DNA of 64,000 nt from Arthrobacter sp. QXT-31 (GCF_001969265.1 NZ_CP019304.1:1-64000), one strand, 5' to 3'. Counted from the first letter of the stretch, positions 10,817 to 19,535 are shown. Notes: generated by a model from the sequence alone, not told the origin. A program made the numbers and translations.

Positions 10817-11067
10817 GAAGGATGCTCCCGGCTTTCACGGTGCTTGGGTAGCTGAGGAAAGGCCGTCTCCCAGACTTGACGGCACCGGTCGGGCAGCCGC
10901 ATCGAGGGCCACAGGGCAAGCAAGCGGCCGGCGTTTACGATGCGGCCGATCTCATCGACCGACCCCGAGTTCTGCAGCGCCAGCTGGTACAGCACGGCGC
11001 AGCTTCCATCGTCACCCACGTCGTAGCCCCTGCCCGGTCCCCAGTCCAAATGGACCGGCAGCTGCAC
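10783..11067 (-). CDS. Hypothetical protein between RHH and nucleotidyltransferase genes
   Basis: A 94-residue ORF from GTG 11067. It reads VQLPVHLDWGPGRGYDVGDD, AVLYQLALQNSGSVDEIGRI, and LLALWPSMRLPDRCRQVWET and looks like real coding sequence. It may be a separate protein or the continuation of the RHH protein, because the RHH frame loses sense just where this one begins (about 11070). No catalytic motif was recognised. Its last 34 bases overlap the nucleotidyltransferase gene. Confidence 0.5.
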   Translation of the reverse strand: MQLPVHLDWGPGRGYDVGDDGSCAVLYQLALQNSGSVDEIGRIVNAGRLLALWPSMRLPDRCRQVWETAFPQLPKHRESREHPSWTTLSAQQPE

Positions 11068-11288
11068 CGTACCCGACGCCGGGCCTTCAGATGCTCAAGC
11101 GCACCCGGGATCAGGTAGACGAGGGAATCAGCTATGGTGTGCCGGGCCTCTGGCCCGTAAACGTAGTCCCGCAGGCCCGTCCGAACCCGTTCAGAAACGG
11201 TTGTGCCTTCCCTGACAGCCTTGGCATGGGCCTGGTCCCACAAGTCATCGTCAATACGGATCGTATGCCTCGTTGTGCCGGCCGACAT
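10935..11288 (-). CDS. Ribbon-helix-helix antitoxin-like protein, 3' end probably out of frame
   Basis: ATG 11288 has a strong AGGAGG site. Residues 1-45 (TRHTIRIDDDLWDQAHAKAV, TTVSERVRTGLRDYVYG) are a ribbon-helix-helix DNA-binding domain; good sequence continues to IPGALEHLKARR near 11075. The remaining frame to 10935 is cysteine/arginine-rich shadow of the next gene, so a frameshift or lost stop codon is likely. As first gene before a nucleotidyltransferase it is a candidate antitoxin and autorepressor. Confidence 0.6.
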   Translation of the reverse strand: MSAGTTRHTIRIDDDLWDQAHAKAVREGTTVSERVRTGLRDYVYGPEARHTIADSLVYLIPGALEHLKARRRVRCSCRSIWTGDRAGATTWVTMEAAPCCTSWRCRTRGRSMRSAAS

Positions 11289-11335
11289 CGCGCCCTCCTG
11301 ACCAAGTCCCTGTCCTTCCGCTTCCAAAATTACAG

Positions 11336-11349
11336 GGTGTCATGACACC
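11336..11349. promoter_or_regulatory. Perfect 14-base palindrome upstream of the RHH gene
   Basis: GGTGTCATGACACC is self-complementary and sits about 48 bases upstream of the RHH start codon. Ribbon-helix-helix antitoxins bind short palindromes at their own promoters, so this is a candidate operator. Assignment is by position and symmetry only. Confidence 0.45.
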
Positions 11350-11901
11350 TCGGAAAGCATTGACCATCCTATCTGCCGGCAGGATCCGGACTTGAGGCGT
11401 CACTGCCCGAAACCCTTCGCGTCGGCAACAAAACCGCAACCCGCAGCCGGCAAAAGAAATAACCGGCAGGTCATGCCGCGCAGCGCCCGTCGCCGTATGA
11501 ACAGGTATTAGCCAAAAGGAAGAAAGGATGCCGCCCGTGCGCGGAGAAAAGTCAGACCTAAGTGTGCAACATTGTGCACGCCCACCATGGCCGGACAAAC
11601 CCGCACGCTGGCCACCCGTATCGGCAGCAGCGGGACCGCCGATCGAGAAAAAATCTGGAAAAACTTCCCGAGGTCATGTCATCGCGACATCCACTGCCCA
11701 TGAATAGGTGAATAACCAGACACAGCCATCACACCAACCCCTCAAGGAGGACCAAATAGCGCCAGATACCAGCAAGCGGAGGGCCACCCAGCACGGCCCT
11801 GAACCCGCCACCCGCACAACTAAATAGGGCGCCGCGGGCCCCAGGCACAGGCCGCGATAAACGTCAGAGGGACCCAACAGGGTCAATGTCCACACATTAA
11901 A
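11350..11901. other. Gap before the IS21 element, no gene recognised
   Basis: About 550 bases. A minus-strand ORF (11674-11907) is rich in W/G/L without a clear start site and runs into the IS end. Nothing else was identified. Confidence 0.45.
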
Positions 11902-11999
11902 TGTCAATGGCCATTAGTTTCTGCCCGTGGGCGGCCAGTAGAACTGCCCGCTGGTGGCCAGTAAAACTGCCCGGTGATGGCCAATAGATCTGCCCACTG
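11902..11999. repeat. Left terminal multiple repeats of the IS21 element
   Basis: Tandem, imperfect copies of a roughly 23-base unit (GGCCAGTAGAACTGCCC, GGCCAGTAAAACTGCCC, GGCCAATAGATCTGCCC). They are probably transposase binding sites and match the inverted set at the right end. Confidence 0.8.
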
Positions 12000-12034
12000 A
12001 TTGGTTCGGCGGGATTGGCCATCGTCGGGTCTTG

Positions 12035-12823
12035 TTAGTTCAGTTGGGTGACTCCTTTTCCGGCGAGGGCCTGGGTGAGGCGGATGGAGTCGCCGCTGGT
12101 CTGGCAGACGTGGGCGTGGTGTAGGAGCCGGTCGACGGTTGCTGTGGCCAGGGTTTTGGGCATGAGTTCGTCGAAGCCGGCCGGGTGAAGGTTCGAGCTG
12201 ATCGCAACTGAGCGTTTTTCGTAGGCGGCGTCCACGACCCGGTAGAGTCCTTCGGCCGCGTCGGTGGCCACCGGTAACAGTCCAATGTCATCGATTACCA
12301 CGAGCTCGGCCCGCAGGATTCTGGTCACGGCGCGGGTGACGCTGTCGTCGGTGCGGTGGGCGCGGATCAGGGCGCCGAGGTCCTCGAGCCGGAACCAGGC
12401 CACGCGCATGCCGGCTTCGACGGCTTGCTGGCCGAGGGCTTCGAGGAAGAACGTTTTCCCGGTGCCGGAGGGTCCGCAGACGACGAGGTTTTCCCTGCGC
12501 GTGATCCATTCCAGGGTGCGCAGGGCCTGCTGGGTTGGGCCCGGGATGGAGGAGACGGCGGGGTCCCAGGCGTCGAAGGTTTTCCCGGTCGGGAAGCCTG
12601 CTGCCTTGCGCCGTGTGGCGAGCATGGACCGGGCCCGCCCGGCGGCTTCCTCGGCGAAGAGTGCCTTGATGATCTCGGCCGGTTCCCAGCGCTGGGCGCG
12701 GGCGGTCGCGATCAGCTCCGGTGCCAGGGCGCGGGCGTGGGGCATTTTCAGCTGCCGCATCAGCGCTTCGAGCTCGGCCGGCAGGGGCGGGGCGGTGGTG
12801 TTCGTGGTGCTGACCGGGCTCAT
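12035..12823 (-). CDS. istB: IS21 helper ATPase IstB
   Basis: A 262-residue AAA+ ATPase that stimulates target capture by IstA. The Walker A motif is CGPSGTGKTFF and the Walker B region is ELVVIDDIG. The longer ORF begins at 12874, but ATG 12823 (MSPVSTTN) fits better because it overlaps the istA stop codon in ATGA, the usual translational coupling of IS21 genes. The length is normal for the family. Confidence 0.92.
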   Translation of the reverse strand: MSPVSTTNTTAPPLPAELEALMRQLKMPHARALAPELIATARAQRWEPAEIIKALFAEEAAGRARSMLATRRKAAGFPTGKTFDAWDPAVSSIPGPTQQALRTLEWITRRENLVVCGPSGTGKTFFLEALGQQAVEAGMRVAWFRLEDLGALIRAHRTDDSVTRAVTRILRAELVVIDDIGLLPVATDAAEGLYRVVDAAYEKRSVAISSNLHPAGFDELMPKTLATATVDRLLHHAHVCQTSGDSIRLTQALAGKGVTQLN

Positions 12824-14349
12824 CGGTTCTGCTCCCTTGTGGTAGTGGAGGGCGCGGCGCCCAGGCCTGCCCACGCGCTCGTGCCTTGGGTCAGGGAGCG
12901 GGTCTCGTCCGCGGCGTGGGTGGTGGTGCGTCTGACGTTCGCGTTCAGGATCGAGGCCAAGTCGCCGTGAGCGAAGCGGCCATAGAGTGCCGCGTCACCC
13001 AGGGCCCGGTCCACCTGTTCGGTCCCGGCGATTTTGGCCAGGGTCACGGCCTCGGCCATTTTCACGTTCATCCGCCCGGTCCCGGCGGCGGCGGCTTCGA
13101 CCAGCCAGGTCGCGGCGCCATTGCCGATGCTGAGGAATTCGGCTTCGTCGGCGGTGCGGGCTTTGGGTGTGTAATCGCCCGGGATCCGGGTCCTGGTCCC
13201 GGGGAAGTGCTCATCGTTGATGGCAGGGCTGCCGGGCCTTGCCCGTTCGTGCCGGGCGACTTCGACCGGACCGCCGGGGCCGTGGTGGACGATGATGACC
13301 TGCTCGCCCGGGCCGGTGCCGTGGGCGCGGACGAATACCCTGGCCCCGAGCAGGTGCGCCGGGACGGAATACTGCGCGTTCTCGAACGTCACCATCGGGG
13401 TGTTCTCCGGGACCGTGCGGGCGAGCCCGAACGCGACCGTGTGCGCGGCCTCCGGAACCCGGTGCAACCGAGGCGCCTCCTCAATGAGCACGGCAGCCGG
13501 TTTACGCCGCGTGGCACGGTGCTCCCGGTTATTCACCTCGTCCATAAACGCCTCACACGCCTTCTCCAACTCAGCGAATGTGGAGTACTCGGCCCGCAGA
13601 TTCGTATCCGTCGGCACCAGGTCAGCCTTGGCCAGCTTCACCGACGCCTCGACCCCGCCCTTCGTGGCAGGGTCAGCCGGCTGGCAGGTGAGCACGGTGA
13701 CACCGTAATGCCGGGCGAAATCCAAGGTCTGCTGGTTCCGCACCGGCACCCCGGCCACGTGCGCGGTAGTCACCGTCTTCTCGTTATCGGTCAGGACATA
13801 GGTCGGTGCCCCGCCCAGGATCCGGAAGGACCGGTCCAGCGCGGCGAACACGCTCGGCGCGGTCCGGTCGCGCAAGGGGATCACGATCCGGAACCTCGAG
13901 AACGCCAGCCAGGCAACGAACAGGACTGTCTTCACCCCGCCGATACGCGGCCCGTCACCGAAGTCGTACTGCAGCCACATCCCCGGCTCCGCGATCCAAG
14001 GGCGGTGCACGCGCACATGGCCCAGCCGCCAAGCCGCTTTGACCTGAGCGATCGCCCGGCGGGTGGACCGCTCCGAGCCCTCATAACCCAAGGCGAGGAG
14101 CTTCTCGTGGGCTTTATCAGCACGGATCCGGCCCTTGGACGCCTCCACCCATTCCTCGATCTTGGGCAGGAACGCGTCCGTGACACGGTCACGCGGCGCC
14201 GGCTCAGCGATCGGCCGGCCAGCATCCCGCGCCGCAACATGCCTGGCAACAGTGTGATGGGAACAGCCCGTCAGCTCTGCGGTTGCACGCAACGACCCCG
14301 TCAGATCGTAGGCAGCAAGAATTTCCATGATTTCTCCGTCAGACTTCAT
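12820..14349 (-). CDS. istA: IS21 transposase IstA
   Basis: A DDE-type integrase-fold transposase of 509 residues from ATG 14349 (MKSDGEIMEILAAYDLTGSL); an upstream alternative start at 14373 adds 8 residues. Residues 1-50 form a helix-turn-helix (LRATAELTGCSHHTVARHVA). The catalytic core follows: WLQYDFGDG carries the first aspartate, YVLTDNEKTV the second, and the glutamate lies in the segment after TKGGVEASVK. The gene ends inside the istB start codon. It appears intact and may be active. Confidence 0.92.
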   Translation of the reverse strand: MKSDGEIMEILAAYDLTGSLRATAELTGCSHHTVARHVAARDAGRPIAEPAPRDRVTDAFLPKIEEWVEASKGRIRADKAHEKLLALGYEGSERSTRRAIAQVKAAWRLGHVRVHRPWIAEPGMWLQYDFGDGPRIGGVKTVLFVAWLAFSRFRIVIPLRDRTAPSVFAALDRSFRILGGAPTYVLTDNEKTVTTAHVAGVPVRNQQTLDFARHYGVTVLTCQPADPATKGGVEASVKLAKADLVPTDTNLRAEYSTFAELEKACEAFMDEVNNREHRATRRKPAAVLIEEAPRLHRVPEAAHTVAFGLARTVPENTPMVTFENAQYSVPAHLLGARVFVRAHGTGPGEQVIIVHHGPGGPVEVARHERARPGSPAINDEHFPGTRTRIPGDYTPKARTADEAEFLSIGNGAATWLVEAAAAGTGRMNVKMAEAVTLAKIAGTEQVDRALGDAALYGRFAHGDLASILNANVRRTTTHAADETRSLTQGTSAWAGLGAAPSTTTREQNR

Positions 14350-14450
14350 ACAGGGCCTCTTCCTGGGCGACATTCGATGCGACTAGACACCGTCATCAAA
14401 TCCCGGGGAGAGGCCCCCGCCGCTTAAGACGCGGCAGAACAAGTAAGGAA

Positions 14451-14545
14451 GTGGGCAGATCTCATGGCCACCAGTGGGCAGTTCTACTGGCCGTCAGTGG
14501 GCACTTTCGTGGCCGCCTACGGGCAGTTTTTCATGGCCGCTAACA
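14451..14545. repeat. Right terminal multiple repeats of the IS21 element
   Basis: Inverted counterparts of the left-end repeats (GTGGGCAGTTCTACTGGCC, GTGGGCACTTTCGTGGCC, CGGGCAGTTTTTCATGGCC), ending in the terminal ACA at 14543-14545. Confidence 0.8.
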
Positions 14546-15121
14546 CATCCTTGGCGTGAAACGGAACTGCTCCAATCCGGCAACCACAACAGCCAGTTCA
14601 TACCCATCATCGCACTCCATCGGCTCCATGCTGATCGGGGTGCCATCAGCCGCAAAATCTCCTGCGAGAATTGATAGGTCGACAAGGCGGATTGCGATCA
14701 GTTCTTGGTCTAAGAGGGCAGCACGAACTCCTGCAGACACCCGATAGCTCGCTGCTCCCGTAAAGCCAGTGATCGGGTCCTGAGTCATCTGAGGCACAGT
14801 GTAGATGACAGGGCTCTTCATAGCCTGTGTCTCTTGTAATTTGATCGACAAATCTGGTGGTGGTGTTCGTCGAGTGTCGAAGGCGAGGAGGAGATCATGT
14901 TGCGCTAATTCGTGTACTGCGTACCCGGAGCGCCCTTCTCGAGCCTCTAATAAGAAGTCGCTGATGCTATCCCACTCGGGTTGTTCGGACTTCATGATTT
15001 CCAAGACCAGACGAAGCTGCCAGTCCACAATATCGCTGACTTGGGGAACCTTGGCAACTTCCCCGGGCAACGAACGCCGAGTAGGCATGGGTTTCGATGA
15101 CGTTGGTACAGCATCTTCCAT
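14546..15121 (-). pseudogene. Hypothetical gene truncated at its 3' end by the IS21 element
   Basis: The reading frame from ATG 15121 (preceded by AAAGGGG) gives about 190 residues: VAKVPQVSDIVDWQLRLVLE, FLLEAREGRSGYAVHELAQH, RAALLDQELIAIRLVDLSIL. It runs straight into the IS end, where the inverted repeat itself supplies Cys and the TAG stop. The original C-terminus is not present on the other side of the IS. The longer start at 15151 lacks a ribosome binding site. I do not recognise the family; it looks like a soluble protein with beta-rich repeats. Confidence 0.6.
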
Positions 15122-15252
15122 TGTTGCCCCTTTGATGCAAGGCACGATCATGCCCGACCCGACTATCGCATCCCGATGGTCAAAGCTGGCAGGTTCTCCA
15201 GCGAGGAGTTATTCCACGATCCCCGATGCACCTTAGGAAAATCTTTGGACTC

Positions 15253-15318
15253 CCAAGGAAAATGCCTTGGAAGTTCCACTTTCGGGAGACGGGTAAATAG
15301 GCCGACCCGAAGGGTCGG
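15253..15318. other. Two hairpins in the gap upstream of the truncated gene
   Basis: CCAAGG-AAAATG-CCTTGG near 15254-15271 and CCGACCC-GAA-GGGTCGG at 15302-15318. Neither is followed by a T run. They may be structural or terminator remnants; nothing else was seen between 15152 and 15404. Confidence 0.3.
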
Positions 15319-15406
15319 GTGTGCTACGGGGGCCAGGCACGAGAGCGCCTCATCCACATGCCTTTTTCGCAACAATCATTACGACCAGCAGGTTGACGGG
15401 GCGTGA

Positions 15407-15660
15407 GGGTGGAGTCTCCAGAGAGCCTGCTCTTCACCGACTAGGACTGCCACATGGCTAACCGGCCTTCGCCGAAGTCGAACGCGCCCTGATCCGGGAA
15501 CGCCAGGGCGATTCATCGCCATGGCCAAGCAACGAGGCGCCTACAAAGGCCGGAAGAAAGCTCTGACCCCGGAACACGCGGCCGGGCTGGCGTGAAGCGG
15601 GCGGCCAACGGGATCCCCAAATCCGGCCTCGCGCCCGACTACGGCATCAGCCAGGCCCGG
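15407..15660 (+). pseudogene. Remnant of a serine recombinase (resolvase), copy 1 of 4
   Basis: Fragments of the C-terminal half of a Tn3-type resolvase in mixed frames: SLLFT, then AFAEVE-like ALIRERQG, then MAKQRGAYKGRKKALTPEHA, and VKRAANGIPKSGLAPDYGIS. The same protein is better kept at 21969-22547. Several small deletions and stops separate the pieces; the catalytic N-terminus is absent. Confidence 0.65.
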
Positions 15661-15730
15661 CCGCGCAGAAGCGCCGGTAGGCTGGACGAAAGCCCCAATC
15701 GGTCTGCCGGATCATGGCCCCTAGGCTGTT

Positions 15731-16062
15731 TCAATATCTCGGGCGGTCTCTTTGCAATTTATCAGAGCGGACTTTTGGCCGGTGACGTTCGATGAGTGCC
15801 ATGGCCATCTGCTGGGCGAGTTCGGAGGCCCCGGGGTCGCTTTCCATGGCGGAGATGATCGCTCCTTTCAGCAACAGGTGCCATGCCCGGGCGAAATCAC
15901 CGCAGCGCTCCAGCGCGGCATGCTCGGCTAAGATCTGTGCGTGCCCGCGGATCCTTGCCAGGTGTTCCACGCAGGCCCTACCCAAAAGATGGTCCGGACC
16001 CATTTCCATCAGGACTTTGATCAGCATGTTGGATCGGTGTCCACCGTCTCTGAGCCAGTCGG
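15731..16062 (-). pseudogene. C-terminal half of a TetR-type regulator
   Basis: On the minus strand [78 protein letters not shown] reads as the ligand-binding half of a TetR regulator. The DNA-binding half is missing: sense ends at about 16062, exactly where prpD sequence begins on the other strand. A deletion or rearrangement joined the two gene remains. Confidence 0.6.
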
Positions 16063-16577
16063 CCAACGATCCGCAGAAGTACGATCCGACGGCCAGCCGG
16101 GAAACCCTGGACCACTCCATTCCGTACATCTTCACCGTCGCGCTGCAGGACGGGGCCTGGCACCACGTGGACTCCTACTCCCCCGAACGCGCCGCCCGCC
16201 CTGACACGGTGGAGCTATGGCAGAAGGTGTCCACCGTGGAGGATCCGGAGTGGACCCGCCGCTACCACTCCCTGGACATCTCGGAGAAGGCCTTCGGCGG
16301 TTCCGTGGAAATCACCCTCACCGACGGGACCGTCATCCGGGACGAGATCGCGGTGGCGGACGCGCACCCATTGGGTGCCCGGCCGTTCACCCGCGAGCAG
16401 TACGTGAACAAGTTCCGGACGCTGGCCAAGGGCCTCGTGGCGGAGGACGAAATCGAAAGGTTCCTGGCCGCCGTCGAACGCCTTCCCCAACTGGGCCCCG
16501 GCGAACTGGACCAGCTCAACATCGCCGCCGCCCCCGGCGTCATCGACTTCGCCGCCGCACCCAAGGGACTGTTCTAG
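16062..16577 (+). pseudogene. prpD: 3' fragment of 2-methylcitrate dehydratase gene prpD
   Basis: The last 165 or so codons of PrpD, from about [20 protein letters not shown] through [40 protein letters not shown] to TAG 16575-16577. PrpD dehydrates 2-methylcitrate in the methylcitrate cycle of propionate breakdown and is normally around 480-500 residues; the N-terminal two thirds are lost. The open frame extends upstream to ATG 15792 only as antisense of the TetR fragment. prpB starts at the very next base, so the original operon order prpD-prpB-prpC is kept. Confidence 0.88.
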
Positions 16578-17483
16578 ATGCTCTACTCAAAAACCACCCC
16601 GGAACAGAAACGACTCCGGCTCCGTGAACTCCTGGCATCGGGAACCATCCAGCAGTTCCCTGGGGCGTTCAGCCCGCTTTCCGCCCGCCTGATCGAGGAG
16701 AAAGGGTTCGCCGGGGTCTACATCTCCGGCGCTGTCCTGGCCAATGACCTCGGCCTGCCGGACATCGGCCTGACCACCCTCACCGAGGTCGCCACCAGGG
16801 CAGGGCAGATCGCCCGGATGACTGACCTGCCCTGCCTTGTGGACGCGGACACCGGCTTCGGCGAACCCATGAACGTGGCCCGCAGCGTCCAGGAACTGGA
16901 AAACGCCGGGCTCGCCGGGTGCCACATCGAGGACCAGTTCAACCCCAAGCGCTGCGGCCACCTGGACGGCAAGAACGTCGTGGACCTGGAGACGGCAACC
17001 AAACGCATCAGGGCCGCGGCGGACGCGCGCCGGGACCCGAACTTCCTGATCATGGCCCGCACCGACATCCGCGCGGTGGAAGGACTGGAAGCGGCGAAGG
17101 ACAGGGCCAAAGCCCTGGTGGAGGCCGGAGCCGACGCCATCTTCCCCGAAGCCATGGCCACGCTGGAGGAGTTCAAAGCCATCCGCGACGCCGTGGACGT
17201 CCCGATTCTGGCCAACATGACCGAATTCGGCAAAAGCACCCTGTTCACGGTGAACGAGCTGGCCGGCGTCGGAGTCAACATGATCATCTACCCGGTGACC
17301 CTGCTCCGTAGTGCCATGGGCGCCGCTGAACGGACGCTCGACGCAATCATCACCACCGGGAGCCAGGATGCACAGGTAGGGAACATGCTGACGCGCGCGC
17401 GGCTCTATGACCTCGTGGACTACGAGGCCTACAACCGCTTCGACACCGGGGTCTTCAACTTCCAGATACCTGGCGCCCGCTAA
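16578..17483 (+). CDS. prpB: Methylisocitrate lyase
   Basis: Cleaves 2-methylisocitrate to pyruvate and succinate in the methylcitrate cycle. The 301-residue protein belongs to the ICL/PEP mutase superfamily: metal-binding DADTGFGE at 89-96 and the catalytic loop KRCG at 124-127 (NPKRCGHLDGK). ATG 16578 follows the prpD stop directly. Length is normal and no damage is visible. With prpD truncated it probably depends on a dehydratase elsewhere, or the operon is decaying. Confidence 0.93.
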   Translation: MLYSKTTPEQKRLRLRELLASGTIQQFPGAFSPLSARLIEEKGFAGVYISGAVLANDLGLPDIGLTTLTEVATRAGQIARMTDLPCLVDADTGFGEPMNVARSVQELENAGLAGCHIEDQFNPKRCGHLDGKNVVDLETATKRIRAAADARRDPNFLIMARTDIRAVEGLEAAKDRAKALVEAGADAIFPEAMATLEEFKAIRDAVDVPILANMTEFGKSTLFTVNELAGVGVNMIIYPVTLLRSAMGAAERTLDAIITTGSQDAQVGNMLTRARLYDLVDYEAYNRFDTGVFNFQIPGAR

Positions 17484-17510
17484 CACCCGAACCGCACGAA
17501 GGAGTCCAGC

Positions 17511-18647
17511 ATGACCGATACAGAGATGAAGAAGGGCCTTGCCGGCGTCGTGGTGGATTACACCGCCGTCTCCAAGGTCAACCCGGACACGAATTCGCTG
17601 CTGTACCGGGGGTACCCGGTCCAGGAACTGGCGGAGCGGTGCAGCTTCGAGGAGGTTGCCTACCTGCTCTGGAACGGCGAACTCCCGAACACCGAGGAAA
17701 TGGCCTCCTTCACAGCGCGGGAAAGGGCCGGCCGGGCCCTGGAGCCGGCAGTGAAACAGGTGATCGACACTTTACCGGTCACGGCCCACCCAATGGACGT
17801 CTGCCGGACGGCTGCCTCGGTCATGGGCGCCCGGCACCCGCTGGCCGAAGACTCCTCACACGAAGCCAGCATGGCCAAGGCAGTCGACCTGTTCGCGGCC
17901 ATGCCCGCCGTCGTGGCCTATGACCAGCGGCGCCGGCGGGGCCAGGACATCGTAGAAGCCCGGGACGACCTTGGCTACTCCGCCAACTTCCTCTGGATGT
18001 CCTTCGGCGAGGAGCTTGCGCCGGAGGTCGTCGAGGCCTTCAACGTCTCGATGATCCTCTACGCCGAGCACTCCTTCAACGCCTCCACCTTCACGGCCCG
18101 AGTGGTGACCTCTACCCTGTCTGATCTTCATTCAGCCGTTACGGCGGCCATCGGCGCACTCAAGGGTCCCCTGCATGGAGGCGCAAATGAAGCCGTCATG
18201 CACACCTTCGAGGAGATTGGGATACGCAGCGAAGAGTCCCTCGAAGAAGCAGCAGCCCGAGCCAAAGCCTGGATGGAACATGCCCTGGCCAAGAAGAAGA
18301 AGGTCATGGGCTTCGGGCACCGCGTCTACAAGCACGGCGACTCGCGAGTGCCCACCATGAAGGCCGCCCTGGACAAAATGATCGCCCACTACGGCCGGCC
18401 CGAACTGCTGGGACTGTACAACGGGCTCGAAAAAGCGATGGACGAGGCTAAAGGCATCAAACCGAACCTCGACTACCCCGCCGGCCCCAGTTACCACCTC
18501 ATGGGCTTCGACACCTACATGTTCACCCCCATCTTCGTCGCCAGCCGCATCACCGGCTGGACCGCCCACATCATGGAACAGGCCGCTTCCAATTCACTGA
18601 TCCGCCCTTTGAGCGCATACAACGGCACGGATCAGCGGTCCCTTTAA
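17511..18647 (+). CDS. prpC: 2-Methylcitrate synthase
   Basis: Condenses propionyl-CoA with oxaloacetate to 2-methylcitrate. A 378-residue citrate synthase fold protein: GALKGPLHGGANEAV carries the first active-site histidine region and VMGFGHRVYKHGDSR the second; the aspartate lies near LDYPAGPSYHLMGF. ATG 17511 has the site GAAGGAG eight bases upstream. It lies 27 bases after prpB in one operon. The methylcitrate-synthase assignment over plain citrate synthase rests on this context. Confidence 0.92.
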   Translation: MTDTEMKKGLAGVVVDYTAVSKVNPDTNSLLYRGYPVQELAERCSFEEVAYLLWNGELPNTEEMASFTARERAGRALEPAVKQVIDTLPVTAHPMDVCRTAASVMGARHPLAEDSSHEASMAKAVDLFAAMPAVVAYDQRRRRGQDIVEARDDLGYSANFLWMSFGEELAPEVVEAFNVSMILYAEHSFNASTFTARVVTSTLSDLHSAVTAAIGALKGPLHGGANEAVMHTFEEIGIRSEESLEEAAARAKAWMEHALAKKKKVMGFGHRVYKHGDSRVPTMKAALDKMIAHYGRPELLGLYNGLEKAMDEAKGIKPNLDYPAGPSYHLMGFDTYMFTPIFVASRITGWTAHIMEQAASNSLIRPLSAYNGTDQRSL

Positions 18648-18670
18648 CCGGCACGAAGCCGGCACTAGCT

Positions 18671-18736
18671 GCGGTGAGGCGCCGGATGATCATCCGGATC
18701 ATCAGCTATTTCGCAACGTTCACGGCGCCTCACCGC
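18671..18736 (+). terminator. Long hairpin downstream of prpC
   Basis: A perfect 14-base inverted repeat (GCGGTGAGGCGCCG and its complement) flanks a 38-base loop that contains a second symmetric element (GGATGATCATCC). No T run follows directly; CTTTTTG comes about 20 bases later. It may act as terminator of the prp operon or as a 3' mRNA structure. Confidence 0.45.
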
Positions 18737-18959
18737 TTCAACCCGATCCATTACTTTTTGACCTGACAGGAAGCTGCATCCTCACTTGCAGCCGGACTGG
18801 CAGCGCGCCTCAGGACAGTATGTGGAAGTACGACATCATGGCGAGATCGTTCGAACAGGGACGGTCGAAGACATCATGGCAATCAACCCCATCTTTGAGC
18901 CTCAAGCGTCAAGCAAATGAGGCGCAGCTACGGCGCGTCAATAATGAAGGGCTACTGCA

Positions 18960-19535
18960 ATGACCAGAATGTTAATTATCGGACCACCGGGTTCGGGCAA
19001 GGGTACCCAGGCGGAGCGCATTTCAGAGCGCCTCGGCGTCGTTCCCATCTCCACCGGTGACATCTTCCGCACCAATGTGAAGGAAAAGACACCGCTGGGT
19101 GTCGAGGCCATGAAGTACATGGACGCCGGGGACTTTGTCCCGGACAGCGTGACGAACAAGATGGTCCGTGACCGGCTCAACGAGGCCGACGCTGAAGACG
19201 GCTTCCTGCTCGACGGCTACCCGCGCACCACGGCGCAGGTTCACTACCTGGACGACATCCTGGCCGCCGGTGACCAGAAGCTCGACGTCGTCCTGCAGCT
19301 CACTGCCGATGACGACGAACTCGTGACCCGCATGCTGGGCCGCGCCAAGATAACCGGCCGCAACGACGACAATGAGGCGGTCATCCGTCATCGACTGGAT
19401 CTTTATCATGAGCAGACCGAGGCCGTTGTGGCCAAGTACGCCGAGCGCGGCGTACTTACCCAAGTGGACGGCACAGGCAAGATCGATGAGGTCACTGTCC
19501 GCGTCATGCATTCCATCAAAGAAACTCAGGCATAA
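18960..19535 (+). CDS. adk: Adenylate kinase
   Basis: Interconverts ATP + AMP and 2 ADP. 191 residues with the P-loop GPPGSGKGTQ (8-17), the AMP-binding region PISTGDIFRTNV, and LLDGYPRTTAQ; the LID is short, without zinc cysteines, as in other actinobacterial enzymes. ATG 18960 follows AAGGGC. It is not next to secY or ribosomal protein genes, where actinobacterial adk normally sits, so this is probably an extra copy. Between prpC and this gene, around 18790-18920, a stretch reading QRASGQYVEVRHHGEIVRTG may be the remnant of another small gene. Confidence 0.93.
   Translation: MTRMLIIGPPGSGKGTQAERISERLGVVPISTGDIFRTNVKEKTPLGVEAMKYMDAGDFVPDSVTNKMVRDRLNEADAEDGFLLDGYPRTTAQVHYLDDILAAGDQKLDVVLQLTADDDELVTRMLGRAKITGRNDDNEAVIRHRLDLYHEQTEAVVAKYAERGVLTQVDGTGKIDEVTVRVMHSIKETQA

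Larger units (their letters stand above)
11902..14545. mobile_element. Complete IS21-family insertion sequence
   Basis: A 2644-base element with istA and istB on the minus strand and imperfect terminal inverted repeats. The left end begins TGTCAATGGCCATTAG and the right end, on the opposite strand, begins TGTTAGCGGCCATGAA; both continue with CTGCCCGT and GGCGGCCA. Each end carries several copies of a motif of the type GGCCAGTARAACTGCCC, as expected for IS21 IstA binding sites. Flanking bases (left TTAAA, right CATCC) do not form a target duplication, so the element may have recombined after insertion. Both genes look intact. Confidence 0.9.

Noticed and set aside
12886..14427. 513-codon plus-strand ORF over the IS21 genes
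   Set aside because: Lies antisense to istA, which has all transposase motifs; the ORF is a codon-bias shadow.
16587..17486. 299-codon minus-strand ORF over prpB
   Set aside because: Exact antisense of a well-supported gene, with valine/glycine/histidine-rich shadow composition.
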